NCBI GenBank assembly: GCA_913060495.1
Contig: CAJXRP010000002.1
Span: 62,001 to 126,000, forward strand
DNA from: an uncultured Gammaproteobacteria bacterium
GTDB taxonomy: Bacteria; Pseudomonadota; Gammaproteobacteria; Pseudomonadales; Pseudohongiellaceae
Reading direction: 5' to 3'
DNA length: 64,000 nucleotides
The notes under the pieces were generated by a model, which saw only the letters and a list, made by a program, of their open reading frames with translations, was not told the origin of the DNA and did not search any database. Made by a program: the position numbers and the translations under genes. Positions 11,072 through 20,055 of this stretch are shown here, piece after piece (position 1 is the first letter of the stretch; the number at the start of each line of letters is the position of its first letter).

Positions 11072-11664
11072 TTATCTAATACTGCATCGATGTCATTGTC
11101 ATTCTGACCCATCAATGCAGAAAACTGAGTGAAATACTGCCTGCCCAAATTGATGCCAGCAACACTTAAGTTTTTAAGCTTCCACTCGTCATTTTCGTTC
11201 AGAAACATTTGATACTGCAGGCGAAGATTGGAATCACCGCCACGCAGCTCCATGCCTACAACCTTATCGGCACGCGGATCGTCATCTGAATTATTTGATG
11301 GCAGGAAGGCTAGCTCTTGCCCTTCGTAGGCAACTAGAGAGGCTCCGTAGAAACGCGTTAATGTTTGCCTCAAAATTTCTGCAAAGCGCTCCTTCTGCGC
11401 ATCGTTCGCGGATGCCGCATAACGATTCATAACCACCACAGCAACAGCATTGAAGTCCACTATTGAACTAAGGACAGTTTCGATTTCCTGAAAGTAGCCG
11501 TCGCGATCTGTAAGGAATAGCCCACGGGACTCCTGAACCGTACTCAACAGTTTCTCAACCCCTATCTCAGCAGTCTCTACAGCCGTAAACTGCTGAGCGT
11601 AGCTGAGCACTGGAAACAGCCCCATCAAGGCGAAGACAACTAGGTATTTATTCAATGATTTCAT
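11062..11664 (-). CDS. mlaC: Phospholipid-binding protein MlaC (Ttg2D)
   Basis: MlaC is the periplasmic shuttle of the Mla pathway, carrying phospholipid between the outer-membrane MlaA complex and the inner-membrane MlaFEDB transporter. The 200-residue product has a signal peptide (residues 1-23, ending VLSYA before QQF) and the family stretch FGAEILRQTLTRFYG-like (here FAEILRQTLTRFYGASL) with LRLQYQMFLNENDEWKLKNLSVAGINLG. The ATG at 11662-11664 is preceded by AAGGAT; the longer frame to 11742 lacks support. Here mlaC heads the operon alone: mlaF, mlaE and mlaD are not upstream, where the divergent antiporter gene is found. Confidence 0.9.
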   Translation of the reverse strand: MKSLNKYLVVFALMGLFPVLSYAQQFTAVETAEIGVEKLLSTVQESRGLFLTDRDGYFQEIETVLSSIVDFNAVAVVVMNRYAASANDAQKERFAEILRQTLTRFYGASLVAYEGQELAFLPSNNSDDDPRADKVVGMELRGGDSNLRLQYQMFLNENDEWKLKNLSVAGINLGRQYFTQFSALMGQNDNDIDAVLDNWK

Positions 11665-11885
11665 TTGCTTATCCTTAATCGTTACTCGAAGCCAAGCCCT
11701 AAATCCACTAGCGGGATAGCCATCAAGCATCAAAATACACAAAATGAGCTGAATGCGGACTGAACCTGTATAGAGCAGAGCGTCAGTTTACATCAATTGA
11801 GCAGTTCAATAAATTATTACTTGCAAAGCACTCCAAAGAATCTTCTAATTGGCCGCCTAATCTTCGCATTAAGAATACTTCGTAT

Positions 11886-12839
11886 ATGTTCCTCGACCCG
11901 GTCATTATCGTTCTCGGATTTATTGGTTTAATCTGGGGAGCGGACAAGTTTGTATTTGGCGCGTCAGTTCTCGCGCGAAACTTCGGGGTTTCCCCTCTGA
12001 TGATCGGCCTTACTATAGTCGCGTTTGGCACATCGGCGCCTGAAATTTTTTCCTCCGCTGTTTCAGCACTCAATGACAAACCCGAACTGGCTGTCGGCAA
12101 TGCTCTCGGTTCCAACCTGTTCAACATAGGAGTGGCTCTCGGCGTTGCCGCAATGATCAGCCCTCTCAAGCCACCCGAATCACTAATTAGCAAAGAAATC
12201 CCGGCACTGCTTCTCGTCACTTTCGTTACTGGTGCTTTATTTTTGGATCTCTTCCTTGGCGTGTTCGACGCGGTGGTATTAATAACTATTACCTTCTACT
12301 TCGGCTACAGACTATTCCGCAAGAAAGTAAAAACAAAATCACAACCTGAACTCAACGACGAAAATCTAAGCGAAGTAAACAGCCTGCAAGCTGCCGCCTA
12401 CATGGTATTAGGGCTCGCTCTCTTGGTGTTGAGCGCAGAGGCTCTGGTTGCAGCGGCCACCTCTATTGCCGAGTCTCTTGGGGTTTCTACGGCGATCATC
12501 GGCCTTACCGTTGTTGCACTCGGCACCAGTCTTCCTGAACTGGCCGCATCCGTAACCTGCGTCCTAAAGGGGCACCACGACCTGGCCATAGGCAATATAG
12601 TTGGATCGAACATTCTAAATTTGCTCGCAGTACTTCCTTTCCCCGGTCTGTTTGCAGCCGGCGCGATCGAACCCGCCCTTCTCTATAGAGACTTTACCGG
12701 CGTACTCATACTTACCCTTATGCTGGCCTACTTCTGCTATATAGGCGTGAAGAAGGGCAAGATGATCAGCCGATTTAACGGCGCCGTTTTTATGTCCCTC
12801 TATGTTGGCTGGTTTAGCGTCATGCTCTACCAACTATAA
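11886..12839 (+). CDS. yrbG: Calcium/sodium antiporter, YrbG family
   Basis: An inner-membrane cation exchanger of the CaCA superfamily. The 317-residue protein has about ten hydrophobic segments and two inverted copies of the alpha-repeat ion-binding motif: TIVAFGTSAPEIFSSAVSAL (about residues 41-60) and TVVALGTSLPELAASV (about 203-218), each followed by a GN.(L/I)GSN block. It begins the rightward kds/lpt block, the same order as E. coli yrbG-kdsD-kdsC-lptC-lptA-lptB. Physiological substrate is inferred from the family. Confidence 0.92.
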   Translation: MFLDPVIIVLGFIGLIWGADKFVFGASVLARNFGVSPLMIGLTIVAFGTSAPEIFSSAVSALNDKPELAVGNALGSNLFNIGVALGVAAMISPLKPPESLISKEIPALLLVTFVTGALFLDLFLGVFDAVVLITITFYFGYRLFRKKVKTKSQPELNDENLSEVNSLQAAAYMVLGLALLVLSAEALVAAATSIAESLGVSTAIIGLTVVALGTSLPELAASVTCVLKGHHDLAIGNIVGSNILNLLAVLPFPGLFAAGAIEPALLYRDFTGVLILTLMLAYFCYIGVKKGKMISRFNGAVFMSLYVGWFSVMLYQL

Positions 12840-12860
12840 TCAGCACCTACTATAATCAGC
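12833..12860 (+). repeat. 12-base direct repeat spanning the yrbG stop codon
   Basis: ACTATAATCAGC occurs at 12833-12844, over the yrbG stop codon, and again at 12849-12860. The second copy places a perfect TATAAT at 12851-12856, 55 bases before the kdsD start, but no convincing -35 hexamer is in register. It may be a small tandem duplication. Confidence 0.5.
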
Positions 12861-12910
12861 CGCATTCCAAAGTAGTCTGTCGCACACTCGTAAGGTATGA
12901 TCTGATCACT

Positions 12911-13885
12911 ATGAACTCCGACTCCCCCCTCATTTCTAGCGCTCTTAGAACCATTGAGATAGAAAGCCGAGCCGTCTCTGAACTGCTTAATCGGATTGAT
13001 GCCGACTTCGTGAATGCCTGCGAGATCATTATGTCCAGTGAAGGCCGCGTAGTGGTAATAGGAATGGGCAAATCCGGTCACATTGGCAAGAAGATAGCCG
13101 CCACCCTTGCTAGCACCGGAACACCAGCCATGTATGTTCACCCAGCCGAGGCGAGTCACGGCGATATAGGCATGATTACCCCGCAGGATGTGGTCCTTGC
13201 GATATCTAATTCCGGCACCACAGGAGAAATACTATCTCTACTGCCGGTACTGAAACGAAAAGGCATCCCCTTAATTAGTCTTACAGGCGACAAGCAATCT
13301 GAATTAGCCAAGGCCGCATCAGCAAATTTAGACGCTAGGGTAGATGAAGAAGCCTGCCCCCTCGGGTTAGCACCAACCTCTAGCACAACTGCTGCGCTAG
13401 TACTTGGCGATGCATTGGCCATGGCTTTGCTGGAAGCTAGGGGATTTACTCGCGATGACTTTGCCATCTCTCACCCCGGCGGGAACCTAGGCAGACGACT
13501 CTTGGTAAAAGTGCGCGATGTTATGCACTCCGGCGATGCGATTCCAAAAGTCATGAGCGGTACACCTCTTCCCGAAGCACTTCTTGAAATGAGCAGCAAG
13601 GGCTTTGGCCTAACAACTGTAATAGGTGAAAACGGAAATCTTTTAGGTGTTTTCTCCGACGGGGACCTACGACGCACAATAGATTCCGGCCGAAACATAC
13701 AAGAAATCACCATCGATGAAGTCATGTCACCAAGCTTTAAACACATAGACGCGAATGCACTTGCAGCGGAAGCCGCTAGAATAATGCAAGAGTCTAATGT
13801 GTATGTACTAATCGTAAAAGGCGAGTCCCAAGCTGTCGAGGGAATGCTGAAAATGCACGACCTACTCCAGTCGAATGTCGTTTAA
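12911..13885 (+). CDS. kdsD: D-arabinose 5-phosphate isomerase
   Basis: KdsD converts D-ribulose 5-phosphate to D-arabinose 5-phosphate, the first step towards Kdo of lipopolysaccharide. The 324-residue protein has an N-terminal SIS domain (GMGKSGHIGKKIAATLASTGTPA about residue 52, HPAEASHGD, SNSGTTGE) and two C-terminal CBS repeats (VRDVMHSGDAIP about 206; IDEVMSPSF about 270). It is followed 14 bases later by kdsC. Confidence 0.96.
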   Translation: MNSDSPLISSALRTIEIESRAVSELLNRIDADFVNACEIIMSSEGRVVVIGMGKSGHIGKKIAATLASTGTPAMYVHPAEASHGDIGMITPQDVVLAISNSGTTGEILSLLPVLKRKGIPLISLTGDKQSELAKAASANLDARVDEEACPLGLAPTSSTTAALVLGDALAMALLEARGFTRDDFAISHPGGNLGRRLLVKVRDVMHSGDAIPKVMSGTPLPEALLEMSSKGFGLTTVIGENGNLLGVFSDGDLRRTIDSGRNIQEITIDEVMSPSFKHIDANALAAEAARIMQESNVYVLIVKGESQAVEGMLKMHDLLQSNVV

Positions 13886-13899
13886 CCTGGAGGGATGTC

Positions 13900-14415
13900 A
13901 TGATTTTTACCAGCAATAAAGAACAAGCAATCGCGTCAGCCAACAAAATCAAACTATTGCTACTCGATGTTGATGGCATCCTCACAGATGGCAAACTCTA
14001 TTTCTCCAATTCCGGCGAAGAAATCAAGGCCTTCCATAGCTTAGATGGCCATGGAATTAAGATGCTAATGAGCACAGGCATTCCAGTAGGAATTATCACT
14101 GGCCGAAAATCAAACATCGTTTCTAAACGCGCCGCCGACCTTGGTATCGACATCCTTTACCAGGGCCGCGAAGACAAGATAGACGTCCTACGAGAAATAA
14201 TTGCCAACACAGGTATCGACGCAAACGCCATTGCCTACGCGGGAGATGACCTACCTGACCTGCCGGTTTTGCAAGCCGTTGGATTAAGCTTTTCAGTTCC
14301 GGGCGGGCACCCAGACGTAATCGATGCGGTGCACGTGGTCACCACGCGTTCTGGCGGCGAAGGTGCAGTCCGGGAAGTCACAGATTTCATCTTGAACGCA
14401 CAAGCCAATAACTAG
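13900..14415 (+). CDS. kdsC: 3-deoxy-D-manno-octulosonate 8-phosphate phosphatase
   Basis: KdsC dephosphorylates Kdo 8-phosphate to Kdo. The 171-residue product is a short HAD phosphatase without a cap domain: motif I LLLDVDGILTDG (about residues 23-34), GIITGRKS and the motif IV block AYAGDDLPDLPVL (about 116). A strong GGAGGG lies 7 bases before the ATG. Length is typical (170-190) and the position between kdsD and lptC is conserved. Confidence 0.96.
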   Translation: MIFTSNKEQAIASANKIKLLLLDVDGILTDGKLYFSNSGEEIKAFHSLDGHGIKMLMSTGIPVGIITGRKSNIVSKRAADLGIDILYQGREDKIDVLREIIANTGIDANAIAYAGDDLPDLPVLQAVGLSFSVPGGHPDVIDAVHVVTTRSGGEGAVREVTDFILNAQANN

Positions 14416-14525
14416 CCCCACCTCTGCGTTAGAACGCAATAACTCGCCCGACAATTTGGACCACCAATTGACAAATTCGTGTTAGGCTTCAACTACTTGC
14501 ACCCAATTCCAAGCACCAACAGATT

Positions 14526-15113
14526 ATGCAAAGAGTAGGCCTTATCATTGTTCCAGGAATTATCGCGATAGCCTTGTTCGTCGGGATAAATTCGTTCGAT
14601 ACATTGAGCAATGAAACAGACTCTCCCCTCTCAAGTTCGAACCTAGACTTTAACGCTTACTCTGAAGGCATCAATACAATACTTTACGACACCGAAGGCA
14701 AGATAAATTACACACTACAAGCAGAGCGGCAGATTCATTACAACGATGACAGCACCGAACTTGAGAAGCCGTTTATCCGCCTGTTTCAAGATGGCGACTC
14801 ACGCTGGAATATCGTAGCTAACTCTGGCAGGATTTCTGCCACCGAAACGACTGCCGACGGGGCACTTGAGCAAATAGACCTACTCGGCGATGTTCAAGTT
14901 TACAGCTTCGACGATCTCGGCAATCGAACCGTTATGTCCACCGAGTTTCTAACACTAAACCCGGATTCAGAAACCTTAGAGACTGACCAGCCAGTATCTG
15001 TTGTAACTTCTGCGCTACAGCAATCGTCTATTGGGATGATTGCCAAGCTTAGAACTGATGAAATCACCTTCCTGCGGGAAGTTAGAGGCCGACATGCTCC
15101 AGCGAAAGACTAA
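14526..15113 (+). CDS. lptC: LPS export protein LptC
   Basis: LptC is the bitopic inner-membrane protein that hands lipopolysaccharide from the LptB2FG transporter to LptA. The 195-residue product has one N-terminal membrane segment (about 5-20) and a periplasmic beta-jellyroll beginning near YTLQAERQIHYNDDSTELEKP, typical of LptC. A perfect TTGACA occurs at 14468-14473 in the 110-base leader, but the matching -10 is weak. lptA overlaps its 3' end by 20 bases. Confidence 0.92.
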   Translation: MQRVGLIIVPGIIAIALFVGINSFDTLSNETDSPLSSSNLDFNAYSEGINTILYDTEGKINYTLQAERQIHYNDDSTELEKPFIRLFQDGDSRWNIVANSGRISATETTADGALEQIDLLGDVQVYSFDDLGNRTVMSTEFLTLNPDSETLETDQPVSVVTSALQQSSIGMIAKLRTDEITFLREVRGRHAPAKD

Positions 15114-15624
15114 AAAACCATTCCCAACAATGCTGGCATTGATCATCGCTCTCAGCTGCCTGTTTATTACAAATTCTTTTTCCCTAGAAGCCGATAGAGA
15201 ACAAGAGTTAGTGCTCAGTTCAGACGGCAGCACACGCATGAGCATAAAGGACGGTATTCGCCTAATGGAGATGTCCGATAACGTTGTAATTACGCGAGGC
15301 TCTATGGAAATTCGCGGCGATTCTGCCACAATCGAATTTATCATCAGTAGCGAAGAAGTTCGCAAGATAACTGTGGTTGGCGCTCCTGTGTACTATCAAC
15401 AGCAGCTCGATTCTAGCGATGATCCAGTTAAGGGTTCCAGTAACAGCATCTCGTTCTATACTGACGAAGGCGATGGCGCCAATGTAGTCGAACTCGTTGG
15501 AGATGCTGTCATTGAATCACCTACTTCTATTTTTGAATGCACGGCGATCACTTACATCGTCGAGCAAGACCTCATCCGCGACACGGTAGGCCCTTGTAGC
15601 GGCGCATTCAGCTCCTCGAATTGA
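15094..15624 (+). CDS. lptA: LPS transport periplasmic protein LptA
   Basis: LptA forms the periplasmic bridge that carries lipopolysaccharide towards LptDE. I chose the ATG at 15094 (176 residues, [20 protein letters not shown]), which has AGAGG five bases upstream and starts directly at a signal peptide. A longer frame to 15040 would overlap lptC heavily. The OstA-fold core is visible in [26 protein letters not shown] and the following beta-rich repeats. Genes lptC, lptA and lptB are tightly packed. Confidence 0.92.
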   Translation: MLQRKTKKPFPTMLALIIALSCLFITNSFSLEADREQELVLSSDGSTRMSIKDGIRLMEMSDNVVITRGSMEIRGDSATIEFIISSEEVRKITVVGAPVYYQQQLDSSDDPVKGSSNSISFYTDEGDGANVVELVGDAVIESPTSIFECTAITYIVEQDLIRDTVGPCSGAFSSSN

Positions 15625-15631
15625 TAAACCT

Positions 15632-16351
15632 ATGTTAGAAGCCAAGAACCTCGCCAAAAGCTATAAGAAACGAGAAGTCGTGCGCGATGTCTCCATTTCT
15701 ATACAGCAAGGTGAAATAGTAGGCTTACTAGGCCCCAATGGAGCGGGCAAAACCACTTGCTTCTACATGATCGTAGGACTCGTCGCAGCCGACAATGGCA
15801 GTGTGGTGCTTGGAAGTAATGACATAACAGATGCCCCCATGCATCAACGAGCCAACCACGGTCTCGCTTATCTACCGCAAGACTCATCCATCTTTCGCAC
15901 GCTAAGCGTTGAAGACAATATATTAGCAATCTTAGAAACTCGCAAAGACCTAAGCAGTGTCGAGAAAAGAAACAAACTAGAATCGCTTCTAGAAGAATTC
16001 AACATACAACATATTCGGCACAACAAAGGCATGAGCCTTTCTGGTGGTGAGCGCCGTAGAACAGAGATTGCACGGACACTGGCAACCGATCCTAAATTCA
16101 TCTTGCTAGACGAACCATTCGCCGGAGTAGATCCAATTTCCGTGAGCGATATCAAACAAATAATTCAACATCTCAAGGCGCGCAACATTGGCATACTGCT
16201 TACCGATCATAATGTTCGTGAGACCTTGGATATTTGCGAAAAAGCCTACATCGTGAGCGAAGGTCAAATCATCGCCGAAGGAAATGCCGCCGCTATTTTG
16301 TCCAATGAAAAAGTTAGAGAAGTTTACTTAGGAGAGCAGTTTCAAATATAA
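15632..16351 (+). CDS. lptB: LPS export ABC transporter ATP-binding protein LptB
   Basis: LptB is the cytoplasmic ATPase of the LptB2FG lipopolysaccharide extractor. The 239-residue product has Walker [18 protein letters not shown] (about residues 33-49), signature [16 protein letters not shown] (about 136) and Walker [17 protein letters not shown] (about 156). It lies 7 bases after lptA. Length and motifs match LptB closely. Confidence 0.97.
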   Translation: MLEAKNLAKSYKKREVVRDVSISIQQGEIVGLLGPNGAGKTTCFYMIVGLVAADNGSVVLGSNDITDAPMHQRANHGLAYLPQDSSIFRTLSVEDNILAILETRKDLSSVEKRNKLESLLEEFNIQHIRHNKGMSLSGGERRRTEIARTLATDPKFILLDEPFAGVDPISVSDIKQIIQHLKARNIGILLTDHNVRETLDICEKAYIVSEGQIIAEGNAAAILSNEKVREVYLGEQFQI

Positions 16352-16464
16352 CTATTTGTGCTGTTAGCCGTAGCAATCTAAACACCGATCCCACCTCAAT
16401 AATTCACAGTAAATTGCAGTAATTCACCGCATACCGACCCCTTAATTAGTTGTCGAAAAGGCTA

Positions 16465-16493
16465 TGCATAGCAGGCATGAATCTTGCTATAAT
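16465..16493 (+). promoter_or_regulatory. Candidate promoter of rpoN
   Basis: A consensus TATAAT at 16488-16493 lies in the 224-base gap between lptB and rpoN. The hexamer 17 bases upstream is TGCATA (16465-16470), a weak -35. This suggests that rpoN has its own transcript in addition to any read-through from lptB. Confidence 0.4.
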
Positions 16494-16575
16494 CAATCGC
16501 TCTGGTGTTAGCAAAACGGCTCCAAATTATTTAAAATTTCATTCACTATCCACTCGGTCTTAAGATGCACTCGTC

Positions 16576-18087
16576 ATGAAACTTTCGCTACAGCTCAAGC
16601 TAGGTCAGCAACTGACCATGACTCCTCAGCTGCAGCAAGCTATTCGACTTCTGCAACTCTCAACTCTCGACCTTCAGCAAGAAATTCACCAAGCGCTCGA
16701 ATCCAACCCAATGTTGGAGTTGATAGAGAATAATGAAGAAGATGAAACACCAACTCCCGCCGATAGCTCGACCACCACAGAACCACAAACGGCAACAGAT
16801 GCTGAATCTGCTACGACTACCCGCGACAACGCCGAATTAAATAGCGACGACAACGACTGGCAGAATGACATCCCCAACGATCTCGGCGTAGATAGCAACT
16901 GGGATGACATCTACCCTGGCAATTCGTCACAATCAAACTCCTTCGATGGCGACTCCACCGACTTCGAGTCTCGCACCAGCGCTGAAGGCACGCTGCAAGA
17001 TCATCTCCTATGGCAGCTCAACCTGACCCACATGTCTGAGCAAGACTATTCGATAGCCCTCGCACTCATCGATGCAATCGACAGCAACGGTATGCTTACC
17101 GTGGATTTAGAGTCTATTCATAGCGGCTTCGATAGCGACCTAGAGATAGAAATAGATGAGATCGTCGCCGTTCTTCACCGTATCCAACAGTTTGATCCTA
17201 TTGGCGTGGGGTATAGAAACCTTTCAGAATGCCTGATGCTGCAGCTTTCCCAGATCGATTCGCCAGAGACTGAGAAAGCCGTTAGTAATGCAAAACTTGT
17301 GGTCAGCGAGCATATAGATCTCTTAGGTAACCGTGACTACGCGCTACTCATGCGACGCACGAAACTTAAGGAGAAGGAGTTAAGCGAGGCCATCACTATT
17401 ATAGAAAGCTTGAACCCGAGACCAGGATCGAGCATCTGCCCTCCTTCAACCAGCTATGTCGTTCCTGACGTTATCGTGAGCAAGGACAGCACATCCGGAA
17501 AATGGAAAGTCGAACTAAATCCCGAGACTGCACCAAAAATTCGCATCAATAGCGGTTATGCCTCACTCGTAAAGCGCGCCGACACAAGCGACGACAATAA
17601 TTATTTGCGCAACAATTTGCAGGAGGCCAAGTGGTTCATCAAGAGCCTACAGAGCCGCAACGAAACATTGATGAAAGTTTCTACCCGCATAGTCGAACAC
17701 CAGAAGGGGTTTCTAGAGTATGGCGAAGAAGCAATGAAGCCCTTGGTGCTCCACGACATCGCCGAAGCAGTTAGCATGCACGAATCAACAATTTCACGGG
17801 TCACTACTCAGAAATACATGCATACGCCCAGAGGAATCTTCGAGTTAAAATACTTCTTCTCTAGCCATGTATCCACTAAGGGTGGCGGAGAGTGCTCCTC
17901 CACGGCCATTCGCGCGATAATACGTAAACTAGTCGCCGCAGAGAACACAAAGAAACCGCTAAGTGACAGCAAAATAACCACCTTGCTAGAAGAGAAAGGC
18001 ATTAACGTCGCTAGACGAACTATAGCCAAGTATCGAGAGTCCCTCTCGATACCTCCGTCTAACGAACGTAAACGACTGGCAAACTAA
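16576..18087 (+). CDS. rpoN: RNA polymerase sigma-54 factor
   Basis: Sigma-54 directs RNA polymerase to -24/-12 promoters and needs an enhancer-binding ATPase such as CbrB to open them. The 503-residue protein has the glutamine-rich region I ([31 protein letters not shown]), an acidic region II (about 53-130), the core-binding domain, a DNA-binding HTH ([23 protein letters not shown]) and the C-terminal RpoN box [17 protein letters not shown]. It is followed by ptsN with no hpf gene between them. A likely client promoter lies at 43184 in this window. Confidence 0.97.
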   Translation: MKLSLQLKLGQQLTMTPQLQQAIRLLQLSTLDLQQEIHQALESNPMLELIENNEEDETPTPADSSTTTEPQTATDAESATTTRDNAELNSDDNDWQNDIPNDLGVDSNWDDIYPGNSSQSNSFDGDSTDFESRTSAEGTLQDHLLWQLNLTHMSEQDYSIALALIDAIDSNGMLTVDLESIHSGFDSDLEIEIDEIVAVLHRIQQFDPIGVGYRNLSECLMLQLSQIDSPETEKAVSNAKLVVSEHIDLLGNRDYALLMRRTKLKEKELSEAITIIESLNPRPGSSICPPSTSYVVPDVIVSKDSTSGKWKVELNPETAPKIRINSGYASLVKRADTSDDNNYLRNNLQEAKWFIKSLQSRNETLMKVSTRIVEHQKGFLEYGEEAMKPLVLHDIAEAVSMHESTISRVTTQKYMHTPRGIFELKYFFSSHVSTKGGGECSSTAIRAIIRKLVAAENTKKPLSDSKITTLLEEKGINVARRTIAKYRESLSIPPSNERKRLAN

Positions 18088-18152
18088 ACAACCGAAGCGG
18101 AACATTTACTAGAATCATTCACCAATCAACAAAAATCAGAGAACGTACAGCA

Positions 18153-18602
18153 ATGCAACTGGAAGACATACTCAGCCCTGAACGCTGCCACTGCCGAATC
18201 GAAGGCGTAAGCAAGAAGAGAATATTAATCAAGATCAGCGAAATCGTTTCAGCAAACATTGATTCATTAGAGTCTAGCGAAGTATTCGATGCACTGATGG
18301 CTCGTGAACAACTTGGTACGACTGGCCTCGGAAATGGCATCGCCATTCCTCATTGCCGTCTCGCCCCCTGTGAGAATATTATTGGAGCGTTAATAACCCT
18401 GGACCAAGCCGTTGACTTTGATTCCTTAGATAACAAGCCAGTAGACATCCTGTTTGTCTTACTTGTCCCTCATGAAGAAAATGATGAACACGTACGCACT
18501 CTCGCCGAGCTTGCCACCCTATTTAATGACGAAGATTTTTGCTACACAATGCGACACACATACGACAGCGAAGACTTATACAATATCGCTATCACTTACT
18601 AA
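18153..18602 (+). CDS. ptsN: PTS IIA-like nitrogen regulatory protein
   Basis: PtsN (EIIA-Ntr) is the terminal phospho-acceptor of the nitrogen phosphotransferase system and regulates potassium uptake and other functions according to its phosphorylation state. The 149-residue product carries the phosphohistidine in GLGNGIAIPHCRL (about residues 57-69) and typical length. It lies directly downstream of rpoN and upstream of rapZ and the NPr gene, so three parts of the Ntr branch are together. Confidence 0.95.
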   Translation: MQLEDILSPERCHCRIEGVSKKRILIKISEIVSANIDSLESSEVFDALMAREQLGTTGLGNGIAIPHCRLAPCENIIGALITLDQAVDFDSLDNKPVDILFVLLVPHEENDEHVRTLAELATLFNDEDFCYTMRHTYDSEDLYNIAITY

Positions 18603-18667
18603 GAACCTCTATATTCACCTGAGGCTCCTGTGCACCACTACGCTACATCCCAAATGGGCTAACAAAG

Positions 18668-19522
18668 ATGAAGCTAACTATAATCAGCGGTAGATCAGGC
18701 TCTGGAAAAAGTACAGTGCTGCACATCCTTGAGGATCGGGGCTACTACTGTATCGACAATCTACCCGCTAGCTTACTACCAGCCCTAGCAGACCGCATCA
18801 GCAATAACGATACCCATCTCCCAAAGGTAGCTGTCAGTATTGATGCGCGAAACATCTCCGCCGATCTACAACAAGCACCTGAAATAATTAGCGAATTACA
18901 GGCGAGAGAATTACCCACAGAAATAATATTCCTCGACGCCAACAGCCAAACGCTGCTGAAGCGATTTAGTGAGAGCCGTCGTAAGCACCCTTTAAGCGAT
19001 GAGTCTACCGATCTGCGCGAAGCGATCAACATCGAATCGGCTTTGCTGGAATCGATTTCGATGATGGCAAACCTCGTTATCGATACCAGCAATATGTCTC
19101 TGCATCAATTAAGAGACTTAGTAAAAAATCGCCTACTGGAGAACAGCGAAACCAGCATGGCACTGCTCTTCCAATCTTTTGGATTCAAAAATGGCGTCCC
19201 TGTTGATGCTGATTTAGTCTACGATGTTCGCTGTCTACCTAACCCTTATTGGGACACTGCACTTCGATCACTCACGGGTCTTCACGAAGACGTTGCCAAG
19301 TTTCTCGACGCTCAGGAAGAGGTCCAGGAAATGTTCAATGACATAAAAGACTATCTGGAAAAATGGCTACCGATGTATGAAAGCAACAATCGCAGTTATA
19401 TCACCGTTGCTGTAGGCTGCACCGGAGGCCAGCACCGCTCTGTCTACATTGGAGAGAAACTAGGCCAGTACTTTTCGCCAAAGATCAAGAATGTACAAAT
19501 ACGACATCGCGATCTTGGTTGA
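18668..19522 (+). CDS. rapZ: RNase adapter protein RapZ
   Basis: RapZ is a nucleotide- and RNA-binding protein; in enterics it delivers the sRNA GlmZ to RNase E and so controls glucosamine-6-phosphate synthase. The 284-residue protein begins with the P-loop ISGRSGSGKSTVLHILEDRG (residues 5-24) and CIDNLPASLLP, and has the C-terminal GCTGGQHRSVYIGEKL block. Position between ptsN and the NPr gene is conserved. Whether a GlmZ-like RNA exists here cannot be seen. Confidence 0.95.
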   Translation: MKLTIISGRSGSGKSTVLHILEDRGYYCIDNLPASLLPALADRISNNDTHLPKVAVSIDARNISADLQQAPEIISELQARELPTEIIFLDANSQTLLKRFSESRRKHPLSDESTDLREAINIESALLESISMMANLVIDTSNMSLHQLRDLVKNRLLENSETSMALLFQSFGFKNGVPVDADLVYDVRCLPNPYWDTALRSLTGLHEDVAKFLDAQEEVQEMFNDIKDYLEKWLPMYESNNRSYITVAVGCTGGQHRSVYIGEKLGQYFSPKIKNVQIRHRDLG

Positions 19523-19561
19523 TAGCGTAAACAAACCCGGCAACAAGATTCAAAAAACGAC

Positions 19562-19828
19562 ATGCTAGAACAAACAACTACAATCGTTAACAAGGCCGGA
19601 TTACATGCGCGAGCTGCGGCCAAACTAGTTGAGTTAACCGGCAGCCTTGAGAGCTCCGTCCAGATCGGTCATGAAAAAATGGTCGATGGTAAAAGCATCC
19701 TCTCATTGATGATGCTTGCAGCCGTCCAAGGCACTGAGGTCTCAATAGTGGTCGATGGCGCCGATGAGGAACAGGCTATGTCTGCGATACTCGCTCTGAT
19801 CGAAAACCGCTTTGACGAAGCCGAATAG
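19562..19828 (+). CDS. ptsO: HPr-family phosphocarrier protein NPr
   Basis: The phosphocarrier of the nitrogen PTS, passing phosphate from EI-Ntr (PtsP) to PtsN. The 88-residue product has the active histidine in NKAGLHARAAAKLVEL (His-16) and the conserved serine region KSILSLMMLA. Length is typical of HPr proteins. It closes the rpoN-ptsN-rapZ-NPr cluster. Confidence 0.94.
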   Translation: MLEQTTTIVNKAGLHARAAAKLVELTGSLESSVQIGHEKMVDGKSILSLMMLAAVQGTEVSIVVDGADEEQAMSAILALIENRFDEAE

Positions 19829-20055
19829 CAATCCATAGCCTCCCTAGACCGCTCTCTGATCGCCGCTATTTCCAAGAAAAATCACAGACATAGTTCTCCT
19901 TCTAAGCTTGTTTAAGTTCTATTAGCCCGCGTTTGGCTGTAGAATTGCGCTATCCCGCGTTGCAGCACGCAACGCCCGCCACTAGCGTTTGCCATTTGGA
20001 CCGGATTCGCATTCACTTCGCGAACCTCAAACTGAGCATAGGGCCAAGCAATACA

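Noticed and set aside
14468..14496. Promoter upstream of lptC with perfect TTGACA
   Set aside because: No acceptable -10 hexamer at 16-18 bases, so it is noted only in the lptC entry.
15040..15093. Longer N-terminus for lptA
   Set aside because: Would add 18 non-conserved residues before the signal peptide and overlap lptC more; the ATG at 15094 has its own ribosome binding site.
18674..18685. A further copy of ACTATAATCAGC, as at 12833 and 12849, suggesting a dispersed element
   Set aside because: This copy lies inside the conserved start of rapZ and encodes its normal residues, so chance identity is more likely.
19933..20055. Longer N-terminus for mgtE
   Set aside because: The extra 41 residues do not resemble the MgtE N-terminal domain; the family-like sequence begins after the ATG at 20056.
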